From Rosa chinensis (lineage: Eukaryota; Streptophyta; Magnoliopsida; Rosales; Rosaceae): a DNA stretch of 64,000 nt. The stretch lies in contig NC_037094.1 in NCBI RefSeq assembly GCF_002994745.2, forward strand, positions 39,983,456 to 40,047,455. The letters are read 5' to 3'. Positions within the stretch are counted from its first letter, which is position 1; every line of letters begins with the position of its first letter. Made by a program: the position numbers and the translations under genes. This document shows positions 31,944 through 43,780 of the stretch, one piece after another. The notes below the pieces were generated by a model. That model was not told where the DNA came from. It saw only the letters and a list, made by a program, of their open reading frames with translations, and did not search any database.

Positions 31944-34900
31944 GATAAGCATGCGCCAAGATAGCCTCCTTGCCAACTGCTTTCTATAATTCCATTTCTT
32001 TCATGAACCATATTTACTCACATAGTATTCCATTAAAAACGTAATACCATGTTGCATGCATTATTTAAATAAAATAAAAGTCCACTCACTAGTGAGTCTC
32101 GCAGCTAATCCTGCTGCCTGCCCGTGTCCTCCTCTCTCGAGGGCTCAGTATGTCATGTAATAATTGGGCATGATATAGATTAACCTCGCAAAGGAAAATA
32201 ATTAAAGAATTAAAACTCATTCCCTTGAAAAATAATGCTTGTTATTCACAAAATTTCCTCTAAACTTCCCCCTCTTCAATTTATGATTCAGATTCTCAAA
32301 TTCAGAATTCATCAACAAAACAACATCCTCGCTAACTCTCTAATCTTCACAAGGATCGTCTCGATAACTCCTTTAATTCAATTTCAAATCCTTAATCACA
32401 ATTATCCACCAAAATAACATAATTTCCTTTTCTAAAATCTCCATATTCTTTCTTAATTTTTCCTTTCAATTCACAATCTCAACTCCAAAATCCTCAACAA
32501 AGTAAAACAATTCCGCAATATTACTATTAGCATTTAGTCAAGAGATTCAACTAATAACCATTATAAAACATAAAATTCCAAACATCCCAACATCTACTTT
32601 CCAAGAAATTTTCAACAAAATAACCTCAAGTCTAAAAAAATGCTAATTGAGGATTCCCAACATCAAGTATGATTTAACAACACATAACAAAGCAGTTTAA
32701 ATAGTCTAACAGAGTCTCAACACGCCACCACCAGTGGCGGCGCGTGGTTTCAAGCACCATCACACCAAACCCCATATCCGGCCAACTTATCTAGCCCAAA
32801 CGAATCACCACAGCAAACCCAACAATCTTTATACCTGCAATAACAGCTAAAACTAAGCAGAAGTGGTTGGAATTTCACTCCAAAATCGGAAAAACCGGAT
32901 GGCTACTGTTCATCACCACTATTCATCATCACTACCACTTCCTTCAGCCAAAACAAGCTACAAGAAGGTTGGAAATGTGTTTAACACTTCACAGAGAACC
33001 AAAATCACAAGGATTTCCGGCCGAAGACCGCCGGAAATCGAAAACCCAACCGAAAATTCCCAAGACCCGATCGACAGTCCTCCCCAAATTAGTTCCAAAA
33101 CAAGGCTACCCAACGTAAATCACGTACCTGAGATGAAAGAGAATGAGGAGAGGAAGCTTCGATGGCCGGGGACGAGTCCAACAAGGTCCGGCTGCGATGA
33201 TTCGCTGGTAATTGGGTCCGGTTCGTAGAGAAGAGAAAAGAAAAAGGGGGGATGGTTGGAGGTCGGGCTCTGTCCCAATTTTCACTCTCTCTCCTCTTAT
33301 TTACCCATTTCCCCTTATAGAAACCAATAATTAAAATAAAGGAACAGTAACTTTAAACTTTAAATAACAACTTTCCCGTAAAAACTCCGATCTATACAAA
33401 CTGCGTGTCCACGAACTCAATTTTTCGTAACCTACGACGTACTCAAGGAACATTCCAACGTAACAAACAATTAGAAAGTCAACTCTTCGGTCAAAACCGG
33501 TAAAAATGTAACTCATAAAGATTTTAAGGTACGGGGCCTTACAAAAAGTTAGCGCACAATTTAACCCTGAAAATGTCATCGTTAGTATATGGTAAATAGG
33601 GATAGTTCTAACCGGGGATTGAGGGTACATCTGTCATTGTAAAACAAATAAAGAATATAAGGTATAATATTTACAAAAATAAAACAAAGATATATACAAA
33701 ATAATAAAATAAGGGGGTTTTAACATTAGGGTTTCGAAAATTAAACTAAACAAAATAAAGAAAATATAAAAACACACGTACAAGAATGAAACATAAGAAA
33801 CAAAGATCAAACCAATTCCATACAATCAAATTTGATTCAACCATACAATTGTTCATCTAAGTCATGAGAAAGAAGTTGATCATATAAAACATTTGAAGCA
33901 AATGATTTCCCATATTTTACTTTCTTTTACTAATTAATCTAAATGAAAGCACCTAGATTAATCCTATTAAACATGCAATCAAAGTCTAGAAATCTAGCTA
34001 ATCAAGACATGTTCAACACAAGAAGCATAGAGAAAGGTTATCAACTTAAGTGCACGACCTAGTATGAAAAAGTTCATCTATTTGCAATCATTTTCAATTA
34101 AATTCGACCTTTGTCCAAAGCCTTTACTACTTCAGATTCAAGTTCACAAAACTATTAGGTGAATCATAAACTTAAATCTAGCATCAATTATATACAAACC
34201 CTAGATGTTTCGAACCATATAAGATAAACACATAAAAGATATCAATCAAGCAAATTTAATTGAACAATCTCACATAAGAAACTATAGAATCACAATCATA
34301 GGAATCGAAAACTTCATTCAATCATAAGAATTTGGATTTAAACTTTATTCAAGCATTGTTGTCAACTAGAAACAATTCCAACGAAAATCAAACAAGGTTA
34401 CAAAGAAAGAGGGCGAATTACACCGTGAGATGGAGATGGGGATGGAGGCTTGACGTTGGATTCTTGAATCTTGGAAGCAAGTCTTCAAGGTGGATGATGG
34501 ATGATGATGCTCACAGCTCCTTCTTCCTTGCTTGAAAACCGTGGAGCTTGCACTAGAGGATGGAGAGAGCTTTGACGTTTATTGTGAATTTTCTGAATGG
34601 GAGGAAGTGTCAAACATCAAGCCTAGGGGGGAAGTATATATAGGGGACGTGAACTTGGTCTCCAAACTTCATGAATCTTCTTTTATTTTCCCAAAGATTT
34701 ATTTAATAATTTTACATAGCTTCGACCAATGACGTAGCGCCATGTCAGCTTTGTTGTGTCACCCAACCAATCAAAAGCCTTCAAAATAAGTCCCTAATAT
34801 ATTGTTGCCGAAATATATATATATATATATATATGGATTTAATCTGATTTTCTTCTTCATTTTCGGCCAAATATCAAGGAATGAAACTAGACAATGAATT

Positions 34901-35776
34901 TGGACACATTTTGAACCTTTTCTCCCTTAAAACTCTCCATGACCTTATCTTTAACGTCTCCCCTTGATTTTCTCTTGATTTTCATGAAAAAATGCAGATT
35001 TTATTCCTTATTTTCGTCCAAAATATATTGAGGGGATTTAGGAACGAATCTGGACTTGTTTTGAGCTTTTTCTTGTTGCACGATCCCTTGAAACTCTCCC
35101 TATAATATTTCCAACGTTTTTCCTTGATTTCTTCTTGATTTTTCACATTATCTTCATGATTTCTCATGGAAAAATCATATTTAATTCCCAAAAATATCTC
35201 CATTACGTCAAACAACCCAAAATCACTTGGGCTTTTCACCATTTTGCCGAAATCCACATTAATCTTGAAGAGTCTTGGGCTTCCATGTGTCATATCCAAT
35301 CCATAAGGTCTCCTAGTGCCTCCAGGACTCTTCTCTCAACATCATTTTTCTTCATTATTTCAACCATACTTCCTGGTTGGCTTAGGAGTCTTGCTTTGAC
35401 AAATTTTCCTTTTCTGAACATGGTTTCCTGGTTGAAACAGGATTTCCTGGCTGGACCAGGAAAACTTCATATCCTCATTTCAGCTCATTTTTGCAGCCCT
35501 TGTGCATTGTCTCAGCTCTCTCCAACGTTCCCTAGCTTTTCTTTCTCCTTTTGAGCTCATTTCAGCTCATTTATTCCAAGGACTTGAAAATAGAAACTAT
35601 TACTAAAAATAGAAACTTTCTAAAAATCAGAAATGGAAATTTTCCTAAACTAAAATGGAAACTTTCTAAAAATAGGAAATAGAAACTTTCCTAAAACAAA
35701 AGGATTTATTTAAGGAAATAACTAAGTAAATATGAGGAAATAACCGTTAAAACGTCGCATTAAAATGCTCCTATCA

Positions 35777-36109
35777 GCTGTTATAGCTTCCGCATTATAA
35801 AAGCATCGGTCATTTATCTTGTATTCTATCTTTTTGTACGCCTGTACATTAAATTGCTCTGATAACTCATGAGATTAATATTTAAGTTTAGAATTGGTTT
35901 GTGAACTGGGAGATGTTGTGATTTAGGGAGAATGGTGGCTCCAGAAGTTTAAGGGTGGATTATTTTAGAAGTGTAAATGTCTTTCCACAGGTTTTTAGGT
36001 AGTCCACTTTTAGAGGGAGTTCCGCCAAATTTTTTGGTAGAATTTCTTCTAAGGTGGGCCCCGTAGGGCCACTTTCTATTTTAAGGTGAAATCCGAGGTA
36101 GGTCCTGTC
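35777..36109 (+). repeat. Tekay-like LTR, 3' fragment (plus)
   Basis: The right end GAGGTAGGTCCTGTCA and the blocks AATTGCTCTGATAAC, GTTGTGATTTAGGGAG and GGTGGGCCCCGTAGGGCCAC match 11490-11790. The left side is cut by the minus-strand Athila-like LTR. Confidence 0.7.
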
Positions 36110-36722
36110 AGTGTGGATCATTCTTGAAGACTTGGAGACTAAGTTGACATCCTCCTATAAATAGGAGCATCATTAACAAACCACAACAGACCACTTCACA
36201 CACCTCTCTCCCATTCTTTTCTAAACATCAGAAAATTCTCTCCATCCTCTAGTTTCAAGTCTCTGCGTCTTCAAGCAAAGAGAAGAAGAGAAGAAGAAGC
36301 TTTGGAGCCTTGCTATCCAAGATCCAAGACCAACGTCTCAAGCCTTCCACCATTCATCCTTCACGGTGTAATTCTATCTTTTTCCTTGTAACATTTTCAG
36401 GTTTTCTTTGTTTGATTTCGTATGAACTTGATTTCTAGTTGACATAAATAATTAGGGCAAAGTTTAAAGCCCATTTATATGTTTTGAAATAAAATTGCGA
36501 TTTCTTTATGTTGATTTATATGTTGCTTATGTGAGATTGCTTGATTGATTTTGGATTACAGAAAACTTTTATATGTATGTGTTCTTTGGTGGCCAACTTA
36601 GGATATATGCATGTAATTGGAGCTAGATTTAAGTAGTGAAGGCTTTGGACAAAAGTCGAAATCAATTCAGGAGGATTGCAAATAGATGAACTTTTTCATA
36701 CTAGGTTGTGCACTTTGGTTGA
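36110..36722 (+). repeat. Athila-like LTR fragment (plus) with promoter region
   Basis: It is collinear with 40190-40810 of the solo LTR: TATAAATAGGAG near 36157, the TTCACGGTGTAATTC block, and the GTTGCTTATGTGAG and GGATTGCAAATAGATGAAC blocks. The left end is lost at the Tekay-like LTR border; the right side is entered by another LTR at 36723. Confidence 0.7.
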
Positions 36723-36833
36723 TGATAGGAGCAAAAAGTGCGACGATATTAATGAGTATATGCCCCATTTTAGCCTTGTTTCTCTCTTAGTTTCGTGTTT
36801 TGAGTCATCGAGTCGTTTTCAGAGTCTTGTACT
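36723..36833 (+). repeat. Start of an E-type LTR, truncated
   Basis: TGATAGGAGCAAAAAGTG and the next 90 bp match the beginning of the element E LTR (590-700) with several changes. It follows GTTGA of the host LTR and breaks off at the CACTA-like terminus. Confidence 0.7.
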
Positions 36834-37050
36834 CACTACTAAAAAGAATTGCAATTGCTTCGGTTTTTTACTTCGGCAACAATTGTCGTCGCAATAGAGA
36901 CCCTATTGGTACGGAAAATGTTCCGTCGCGATTAAGCCTAGTTATTTGCGACAGAAAATATTTGTCGTAGTAACTTTGTATTCAATTGCGACGGATTTTT
37001 ATCTTGCCGTCGTAAAATACATTTGTCTTCTACCAAAAAAAAAAAAAGGA
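36834..37050 (+). mobile_element. CACTA-like (EnSpm) terminus
   Basis: It starts CACTACTAAAAAG after ACT (36831-36833), followed by many short copies of GCGACGG or CCGTCGC type in both orientations (TTGTCGTCGCAATAG, GTTCCGTCGCG, TTGCGACAG, ATTGCGACGG, GCCGTCG). Such subterminal repeats are typical of CACTA elements. No transposase and no certain second end were found in the window. Confidence 0.6.
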
Positions 37051-37829
37051 GGAAAGAAGACTTGGCAACACATAAACGACACCGTATTACTCTTGGCGCT
37101 AATCCAAATAATCTTCCCTCTTTTTTTTTGGGCAAAATTTCCTACTAACAAAACAGCCGTAGTTCTTTTTCCCTCTTTTTCCCAAAGTCCCAAACACAAC
37201 CGCTCTCGATCTCTCTCTCTCTTGCCCAGTACCTCACCACTCTCTCTCTCGCCCAAAGTCCCAAACTGGAAATTTCTCAGCTCCGGAACCTCACCGTTCT
37301 GGCCGTTATGAACATTCCGATGGCCCAATCTTCTTCTCGCCGTCAGCTTACAGGTGACTCTTTGATTTTTAGCTTTCTGTGTAATTTGGCTCTTGGTTGT
37401 ATTCATGTTCTGATTTTGGGTATGTATGGGATAGAAAAAAAAACTTGAGGAGGTAGCTTGAGGAGGGAGGAGCCCCCAAAATTCTAACTTTGAAATCGGA
37501 GGACTCCTAAATAAGGGCGGATCCAAGTACACCCTTGGGAGGACACAAGCCCACCCGAAGTCCCAGACAACAAAACATGAGAACCCCTGAGTCCCCGACG
37601 AAGACTCTCACACTCCATCTCAGTCTCTCACATACTATACTACTCTAAGAGATCAAACCTTAGATGGTAGATCCATAGTTTTATCTTCTACTCTTCTTCT
37701 TGAATTTGGGGCAATCAATCAATTCAATGTAAGTATGATTTCAATTTTGTTCAATTTAATCCATTCAATTGGTGCAAATTTTAGGGTTAAAGATTAATGT
37801 CGAATTCAATTTCGTGGGTTTTGATTTAG
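37051..37829 (+). other. Non-coding stretch after the CACTA-like terminus
   Basis: It holds a CT-rich run (37200-37260), a short leader-like piece with an ATG at 37308 followed by a possible donor (CTTACAGGTGACTC), and a CT-rich run near 37610-37700. It could be the leader and first intron of a captured gene whose later exon is at 37830. No clear gene is seen. Confidence 0.35.
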
Positions 37830-37930
37830 CAGTGTATTGAGGATTGTTCTGTGTGCCATCAATGTGAGAGGAATGATGACGGTAGAGTTATTTGCGGTGG
37901 AACTTGCTTACGAAAATGGTATGGATTGTT
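37830..37930 (+). pseudogene. JmjC-demethylase-like zinc-finger exon fragment
   Basis: After an acceptor-like TTGATTTAG, an open stretch encodes CSVCHQCERNDDGRVICGG and then KWYG. The CxxCHQCxRND..GRV..C pattern resembles the cysteine-rich segment before the JmjC domain of plant JMJ/IBM1-like proteins. The frame runs on into the 515-bp tandem repeat and no other domain is present. Probably a gene piece carried by a transposon. Confidence 0.4.
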
Positions 37931-37955
37931 TGACGAATCTGGGTTATTTGTTTGT

Positions 37956-38606
37956 GATTCCTTAGTTTAATGAATCTGGGTTGTTTAGTGAATCTGAGTT
38001 ATGGAATGTTGGATTGGTTTGTTAGTTACTTAGTTTAGAACTTTAGTTGGACTAGTTGCCTAACTTTCCGCCGTAATTGGAATGATCTGGATGTACATGT
38101 AGGATTGGATACGTGTCTTGATGATTACTCTTTCTGTAGCAATTTTCTTTATTGCATAGAAACAGAGGAAACATGATACTTAACCTCCAAGATTATTAGC
38201 GTGGAAAATAGCACTCAGAGTGATATACAATCAAAATGATGTGTATGGTTTTGGAGTTGTTATGCTCAAATTCATGTTTGGAAAACCAATTCTCAGCAAG
38301 TATTAACTTGTTTCGATCTTGCTATATTTATGGAGTTCCAGCCAATTTGAGAAGAATACATTATTCAAACAAAACTTTTTGTACCTGGCTTTATATACCG
38401 CCGCACGTTTTTCCCCCTTTTCTTTTTCTTTGTTTTCTGCCACAATATAATCAAGATCCTAACAGATTTTGATTCCTTAGTTTAATGAATCTGGGTTGTT
38501 TAGTGAATCTAAGTTATGGAATGTTGGATTAGTTTGTTAGTTACTTAGTTTAGAACTTTAGTTAGACTAGTTGCCTGACTTGCCGCCGTAATTGAATGAT
38601 CTGGAT
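37956..38606 (+). repeat. 515-bp tandem repeat, left part
   Basis: GATTCCTTAGTTTAATGAATC begins units at 37956 and 38471, and again at 43682 beyond the hAT element. The units are over 95% alike by eye. The second unit is split by the hAT insertion at 38607. Confidence 0.85.
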
Positions 38607-38973
38607 TAGGGGTCGTCAACGGGCCGGGCCGGGCTTTATTAAAAATCAAAGGATCCAAGCCCGTCCATATAAAGCGGGCCTTGCGGGCTTTTTCGGGCCG
38701 GGCCTTGCGGGCTATTGTGGGCCAGGTCTTGCGGGCTTTATTTATAAATAAATATTTAAAGACACAAGTATTTTTTTTTTAATCAAGCTTTGGAAATTCA
38801 ATGGATAATGATCAAATACAACCAAAGATAACAATTTATATAACTATATTGTACCAAAAAAAAATCTATATTTATATATAGATACTAATTTGTTGATAAA
38901 TAAATTTTTAAAGACACTAATTTTTTATAAATCTATATTTATACATCATACACTCCAAAGAGCTACATATAGC

Positions 38974-41900
38974 AATTCAAAGAAAATGAGAAACCGATCG
39001 TTGGATGAGTTTATTACAATAAATTATGAGTGTGGTAAAAAATTTAGCCAATTTCACCATATTTTTGAATCCGATCGGATTGGTCAACCGTAGTCACTTA
39101 TATGTTTTATTGGTTGACCGATGGCGTGGCAACCGCGAAACATGCTTATTTTTTCACATCACGTTTGTATATATTCCATCAATGGATGTTTAGGTTCATT
39201 CTAAAGCAACCATGAAGTGGAAAATGAATTCGGAGAAACCAACCGCTTGATGGAGAGATTGTAATGTTTTATGGTGGTTGTAGAAAATCCAGCCAATTTG
39301 GTTCACGTTTCGAATTCGATCAACTAGGTCAAACGTAGTTACTCTTATAAACCTATATTTATATATCATACACTCCAAAGAGCAACTAATAGGAGCATTT
39401 TAATGCGACGTTTTAACTGTTATTTCCTCATATTTACTTTGTTATTTCCTTAAATAAATCCGTCTTGATTAGGAAAGTTTCCATCTTTAGAAAGTTTCTA
39501 TTTTTAGTAGTTTTAATAAAAGTTTCTATTTTCTAGGTACATTGGAATAAATGACAAGGAAATGAGCTGAAATGAAGAAATGGAGTTTTCCCGGTCCAAC
39601 TAGGAATCCTAGTCAACGCAGGAATCCTGATGAGGCTAGGAAACCTGAAGGCATTAGGAGACTACATGGCTTGAAGATATTATGGGAGATTAAATCTGAT
39701 TTTTGCATGGGAAATCAAGGAGATTACGTTGAGAAAATCAAGGGAGAATTTCAAGGGATTGTGCAACAAGAAAAAGCTCAAAACAAGTCCAGATTCGTTC
39801 CTTAATTCCCTCAAGATATGTTGGCTGAAATTAGAGAATAAAATCTACAATTTTAATGTGGGAATCAAGAGAAAATCAAGGGGAGGACATTAAGGATAAA
39901 GCCATGGAGAGATTTAAGGGAGAAAAGGTCCAAAACAAGTCCCGATTCATACCCATTTTCACTCAAGATTATTTTGGCCGAAAATTAAGAAAAAAATCAG
40001 ATAAAATCTTGGGAAAATCAGCAATAATATATTTGGAAAGATTAGGGATTGATTTTGGAGCTTCCTGATTGGTTGAATGACATGGCAGAGCTGACGTGGC
40101 ATTAATTCATTGGTTGGAGCTGTGTGGTGCAACCAGAAAATTCCTTGGAAATTAAATTCATGAAGCCTTGCCTTCCCCTATATATACCCTCCTCTCTAGA
40201 CGTTTTACACACACCATCAAACAGAAGAACAACACCACAACACCTCTTCATTCAGAAAAATTCTCTCCATTGTCTAGTTGCAAAGCTCTGCGTTTTCAAG
40301 CAAGGAGAGGAAGAAGAAGAATGAGCCATGAAGATCATATCCTCCATCATCCACCTTGAAGGCTTGCTTCCAAGATTCAAGATCCAACCATCTAGCTCTC
40401 CATCTCCATCTCCACTCACGGTGTAATTCATTCCTTTTCCTTGTAACCTTTTTGGTTTCCTTGTTTGATTTCGTATGAACTTGTTTCTAGTTAACAATAA
40501 CGTTTAGGGCAAAGTTTAAGCCCAATTTCTATGTTTAAATAAAGTTTTCGAATTCTATAATTGAGATTCTAAGTTGCTTATGTGAGTTTGTTCGATTAAA
40601 TTTGCTTTACAGAAAACTTTTATATGTTTATCTTATTTGGGTCGACACTTATAGGATTTGCATGTAATTGGTGCTAGGTTTAAGAACATGAATCAACTTT
40701 TTACTTTGTGTAACTTGAATCAAAAGTAGTAAAGGTTCTGGACAAGAATCGAATTTAATTGAAGAGGATCGCAATTAGGTGGACTTTTCCATAACTAAGT
40801 TGTACACTTGAGTTGATAGCCTTTCTCTATGTGTAATGCGTTAAACATGTTATGATTAACTAGCTTTCTAGTGCTTGAATGCATGTTTGATAGGATTGAT
40901 CTAGGTGCTTTCGCTTAGGTTAATTAGCATTGAAAAGTAAAATATGGGAAATCATTTGCTTTCGAATGTTTCACATGATCAACTCCTTTCTCATGACTTA
41001 GATGAACAATTATAGGGTTTGAATCGAATTTGATTACATGGAATTGGTTTTGATCTTTGTTCCTTGCGTTCCACCCTTGTATATATGTTTTTACGTTTTC
41101 TTTATTTGATTTACTTTAACTTTTGATTTTATAATTCTTAAACCCCCCTTTTATTTCGTTATTTGTATATATTCTTTTTGTAAATAATACTTTTTACTTT
41201 TACTAATTAATTAATTGTTTTTGCAATTACAGGTGTACCCTCAATCCCCGGAATAGAACGATCCCTATTTGCTTATACTACTAACGATATTTTCAGGGTT
41301 AAATTATGCGCTTACTTTTAGCTGCATCAGCAACCCCTATTATTTCAAAGAAAATGAAAAAACCGACCGTTGGATGAATTTATTACAATAAATTATGAGT
41401 GTGGTAAAAAATTTAGCCAATTTCACCATATTTTCGAATCCGATCAGATTGGTCAACCGTAGTCACTTATATGTTTTATTGGTTGACCGAAGCCGTGACA
41501 ACAGCGAAACGTGCTTATTTTTTCACATCACGTTTGTATATATTCCATCAATGGATGTGCGTGGACATAAGATAAAAAAAATTAATTTTAATTACAAACA
41601 CATTGGTCTGTACCAATTTTATTCCTAAAGTTGTATAACTTATACATTGCATTTAAATTATTTAGGTTCATTCTAAAGCAACCATGAAGTAGAAAATGAA
41701 TTCGGAGAAACCAACCGCTCGATGGAGAGATTGTAATGTTTTATGGTGATTGTAGAAAATCCAGCCAATTTGGTTATCGTTTCGAATTCGATCAACTAGA
41801 TCAAACGTAGTTACTCATATAAATCTATATTTATATATCATACACTCCAAAGAGCAACCCCTATCAATTCAAAGAAAATGGAAAAACCGACCGTTGGATG

Positions 41901-42580
41901 AGTTTATTACAATAAATTATGAGTGTGGTAAAAAATTTAGCCAATTTCACCATAATTTCAAATCCGATCGGATTGGTCAACCGTAGTCACTTATATGGTT
42001 TATTGGTTGACCGATGCCGTGAAAACTGCGAAACGTGCTTATTTCTTCACATCACGTTTGTATATATTCCATCAATAGATGTGCGTGGACATAAGATAAA
42101 AAAAAATTAATTTTAATTACAAACACATTGGTCTATACCAATTTTATTCCTATAGTTGTATGACTTATACATTGCATTTAAATTGTTTAGGTTCATTCTA
42201 AAGCAACCATGAAGTAGAAAATGAATTCGGAGAAACCAACCGCTCGATGGAGAGATTGTAATGTTTTATGGTGGTTGTAGAAAATCCAGCCAATTTGGTT
42301 CTCGTTTCGAATTCGATCAACTAGGTCAAACGTAGTTACTCTTATAAACCTATATTTATATATCATACACTCCAAAGAGCACATGGAAACCCATATAAAC
42401 CCATCCAACGGTCGGTTTTTCCATATTTATATATCATGAGTGTGGATGGGTTTATTACAATAAATTATGAGTGTGGAAAAACCGACCGTTGGATGAGTTT
42501 ATTACAATAAATTATGAGTGTGGTAAAAAAATTTAGCCAATTTCACCATATTTTCGAATCCGATCGGATTGGTCAACCGA
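38974..42580. repeat. Satellite-like dimeric tandem repeat inside the hAT element
   Basis: Units start around ACCGATCGTTGGATGAG at about 38993, 41361, 41886 and a partial one at 42481. The full unit is about 525 bp; the first lacks about 105 bp. Each unit has two diverged halves: one with CCGTTGGATGAG...TTCGAATCCGATCGG...GTCAACCGTAGTCAC, one with CCGCTCGATGGAG...TTCGAATTCGATCAA...GTCAAACGTAGTTAC. The second half to the next unit start is about 176 bp. Confidence 0.75.
39387..41329 (+). repeat. Athila-like solo LTR (plus) inside the hAT element
   Basis: 1943 bp, flanked by a perfect GCAAC duplication (39382-39386 and 41330-41334). It starts TAATAGGAGC (first G changed to A) and ends GCTGCATCA. 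TATATATACC near 40180 is the likely TATA box. It is the closest relative of D's 3' LTR (8916-10053) in the window. Confidence 0.92.
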
Positions 42581-42587
42581 TATGTAG

Positions 42588-42638
42588 AATATATATATGC
42601 ACATATTTTATATAGAAGTATAATAGTATAAGAACTTC

Positions 42639-42678
<40 letters not shown>

Positions 42679-42750
42679 GAGCATATATGTGTGTGTGTGT
42701 TTATATATATATATATATATATATATAAACACACACACACATATATGCTC

Positions 42751-42783
<33 letters not shown>

Positions 42784-43041
42784 TTATATATATATATATA
42801 GAGACATATATATATATATATATCTATATCTCTCTCTCTCTCTATATATATATATAAACACACACACACATATATGATATATTGATATATATATATATAT
42901 ATATATATCTATATGACTATATATATATATCTATATAAACACACACACAAATATATATCTATATGTGTCTATATATATATATATATATATTTATAAACAC
43001 ACGCACACAAATAGATATATCTATATATATAACACACACAC

Positions 43042-43085
<44 letters not shown>

Positions 43086-43108
43086 ACACACACACACACA
43101 TATAATAT
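42588..43108. repeat. AT/AC compound microsatellite with long palindromes
   Basis: About 520 bp are almost wholly (TA)n, (CA)n and (TG)n blocks. Several blocks are arranged as inverted repeats; around 42679-42749 the sequence GAGCATATATGTGTG... returns as its complement around a (TA) centre. All open frames over this stretch are simple-sequence artefacts. Confidence 0.9.
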
Positions 43109-43303
43109 TTTGCGGGCTTTTACGGGGCGGGCCTATGGGCCGGGCTGGGTTTTTGCGGGCTTTTTTGCGGGCCTCCATCGGCCCACCAAGGCGGGGTTTT
43201 GCGGGTTTTTTGACGGGCCGGGCCGGGCCAAAAGCCCTGCGGGCCGGCGGGCCTCCATCGGCCCACTTGATCCGCGGGCTTTTTGATGAGGCCTAATCTG
43301 GAT

Positions 43304-43780
43304 GTACATATAGGATTGGATACGTGTCTTGATGACTACTCTTTCTGTAGCAATTTTCTTTATTGCATAGAAACAGAGGAAACATGATGCTTAACCTCCA
43401 AGATTATTAGCGTGGAAAATAGCACTCAGAGTGATATACAATCAAAATGATGTGTATGGTTTTGGAGTTGTTATGCTCGAATTCATGTTTGGAAAACCAA
43501 CTCTCAGCAAGTATTAACTTGTTTCGATCATGCTATATTTATGGAGTTCCAGCCAATTTGAGAAGAATACATTATTCAAACAAAATTTTTTGTACCTGGC
43601 TTTATATACCGCTGCACGTTTTTCCCCCTTTTCTTTTTCTTTGTTTTCTGCCACAATATAATCAAGATCCTAACAGATTTTGATTCCTTAGTTTAATGAA
43701 TCTGGGATGTTTAGTGAATCTGAGTTATGGAATGTTGGATTGGTTTGTTAGTTACTTAGTTTAGAACTTTAGTTGGACTA
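43304..43780 (+). repeat. 515-bp tandem repeat, right part
   Basis: It completes the second unit (to 43681) and begins a third at 43682, which is cut at 43780 by insertion of element A. In the intact unit, TTAGTTGGACTA is followed by GTTGCC. Confidence 0.85.

Larger units (their letters stand above)
29048..33543 (-). repeat. Tekay-like solo LTR (minus), nested in the Athila-like LTR
   Basis: It is flanked by a perfect 5-bp duplication AAAAG (29043-29047 and 33544-33548). On the minus strand it starts TGTAAGGCCCCGTACC and ends GGTTCTGTCA. Removing the inner LTR leaves about 2.47 kb, with no internal coding region, so it is a solo LTR. It carries the hairpin array. Open frames such as 32863-33228 have no family resemblance and are ignored. 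Confidence 0.85.
29027..35776 (-). repeat. Athila-like LTR (minus), split by nested LTRs
   Basis: The outer LTR reads on the minus strand from TGATAGGAGC at 35776 down to 33549. It resumes after the nested LTR as GCTAAAAG at 29040-29047. It contains the GGAAACTTTCTAAAAAT minisatellite (35585-35700), an AT run at 34808-34833 and the ...TTCCGGGGATTGAGGGTACA block near 33610. No matching target duplication is found (left CAGAT, right GCTGT), so at least one edge is rearranged or truncated. Confidence 0.7.
38607..43295. mobile_element. Non-autonomous hAT-type element
   Basis: It is flanked by a perfect 8-bp duplication ATCTGGAT (38599-38606 and 43296-43303), the size used by hAT transposases. 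Ends: TAGGGGTCGTCAAC on the left and, inverted, TAGGCCTCATCAA on the right. Both ends carry many GCGGGC/GGGCCGGGCC subterminal motifs (38625-38735; 43115-43280). The interior has no transposase; it holds a satellite-like repeat, a microsatellite and a solo LTR. Without the solo LTR it is about 2.74 kb. Confidence 0.88.

Noticed and set aside
32863..33228. ORF of 121 codons in the Tekay-like solo LTR
   Set aside because: Antisense to the LTR, no motif, broken composition. LTR sequence alone explains it.
38236..38472. ORF of 78 codons repeated at 43447-43683
   Set aside because: The same frame in two units of the 515-bp tandem repeat, without recognisable domains. It may be intron or UTR of a captured gene.
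38974..42580. Centromeric satellite array
   Set aside because: Only about three to four units inside a hAT element with an 8-bp duplication. Nothing here indicates a centromere.
42502..43286. His/Tyr/Ile-rich ORFs
   Set aside because: They are translations of the TA/CA/TG microsatellite.
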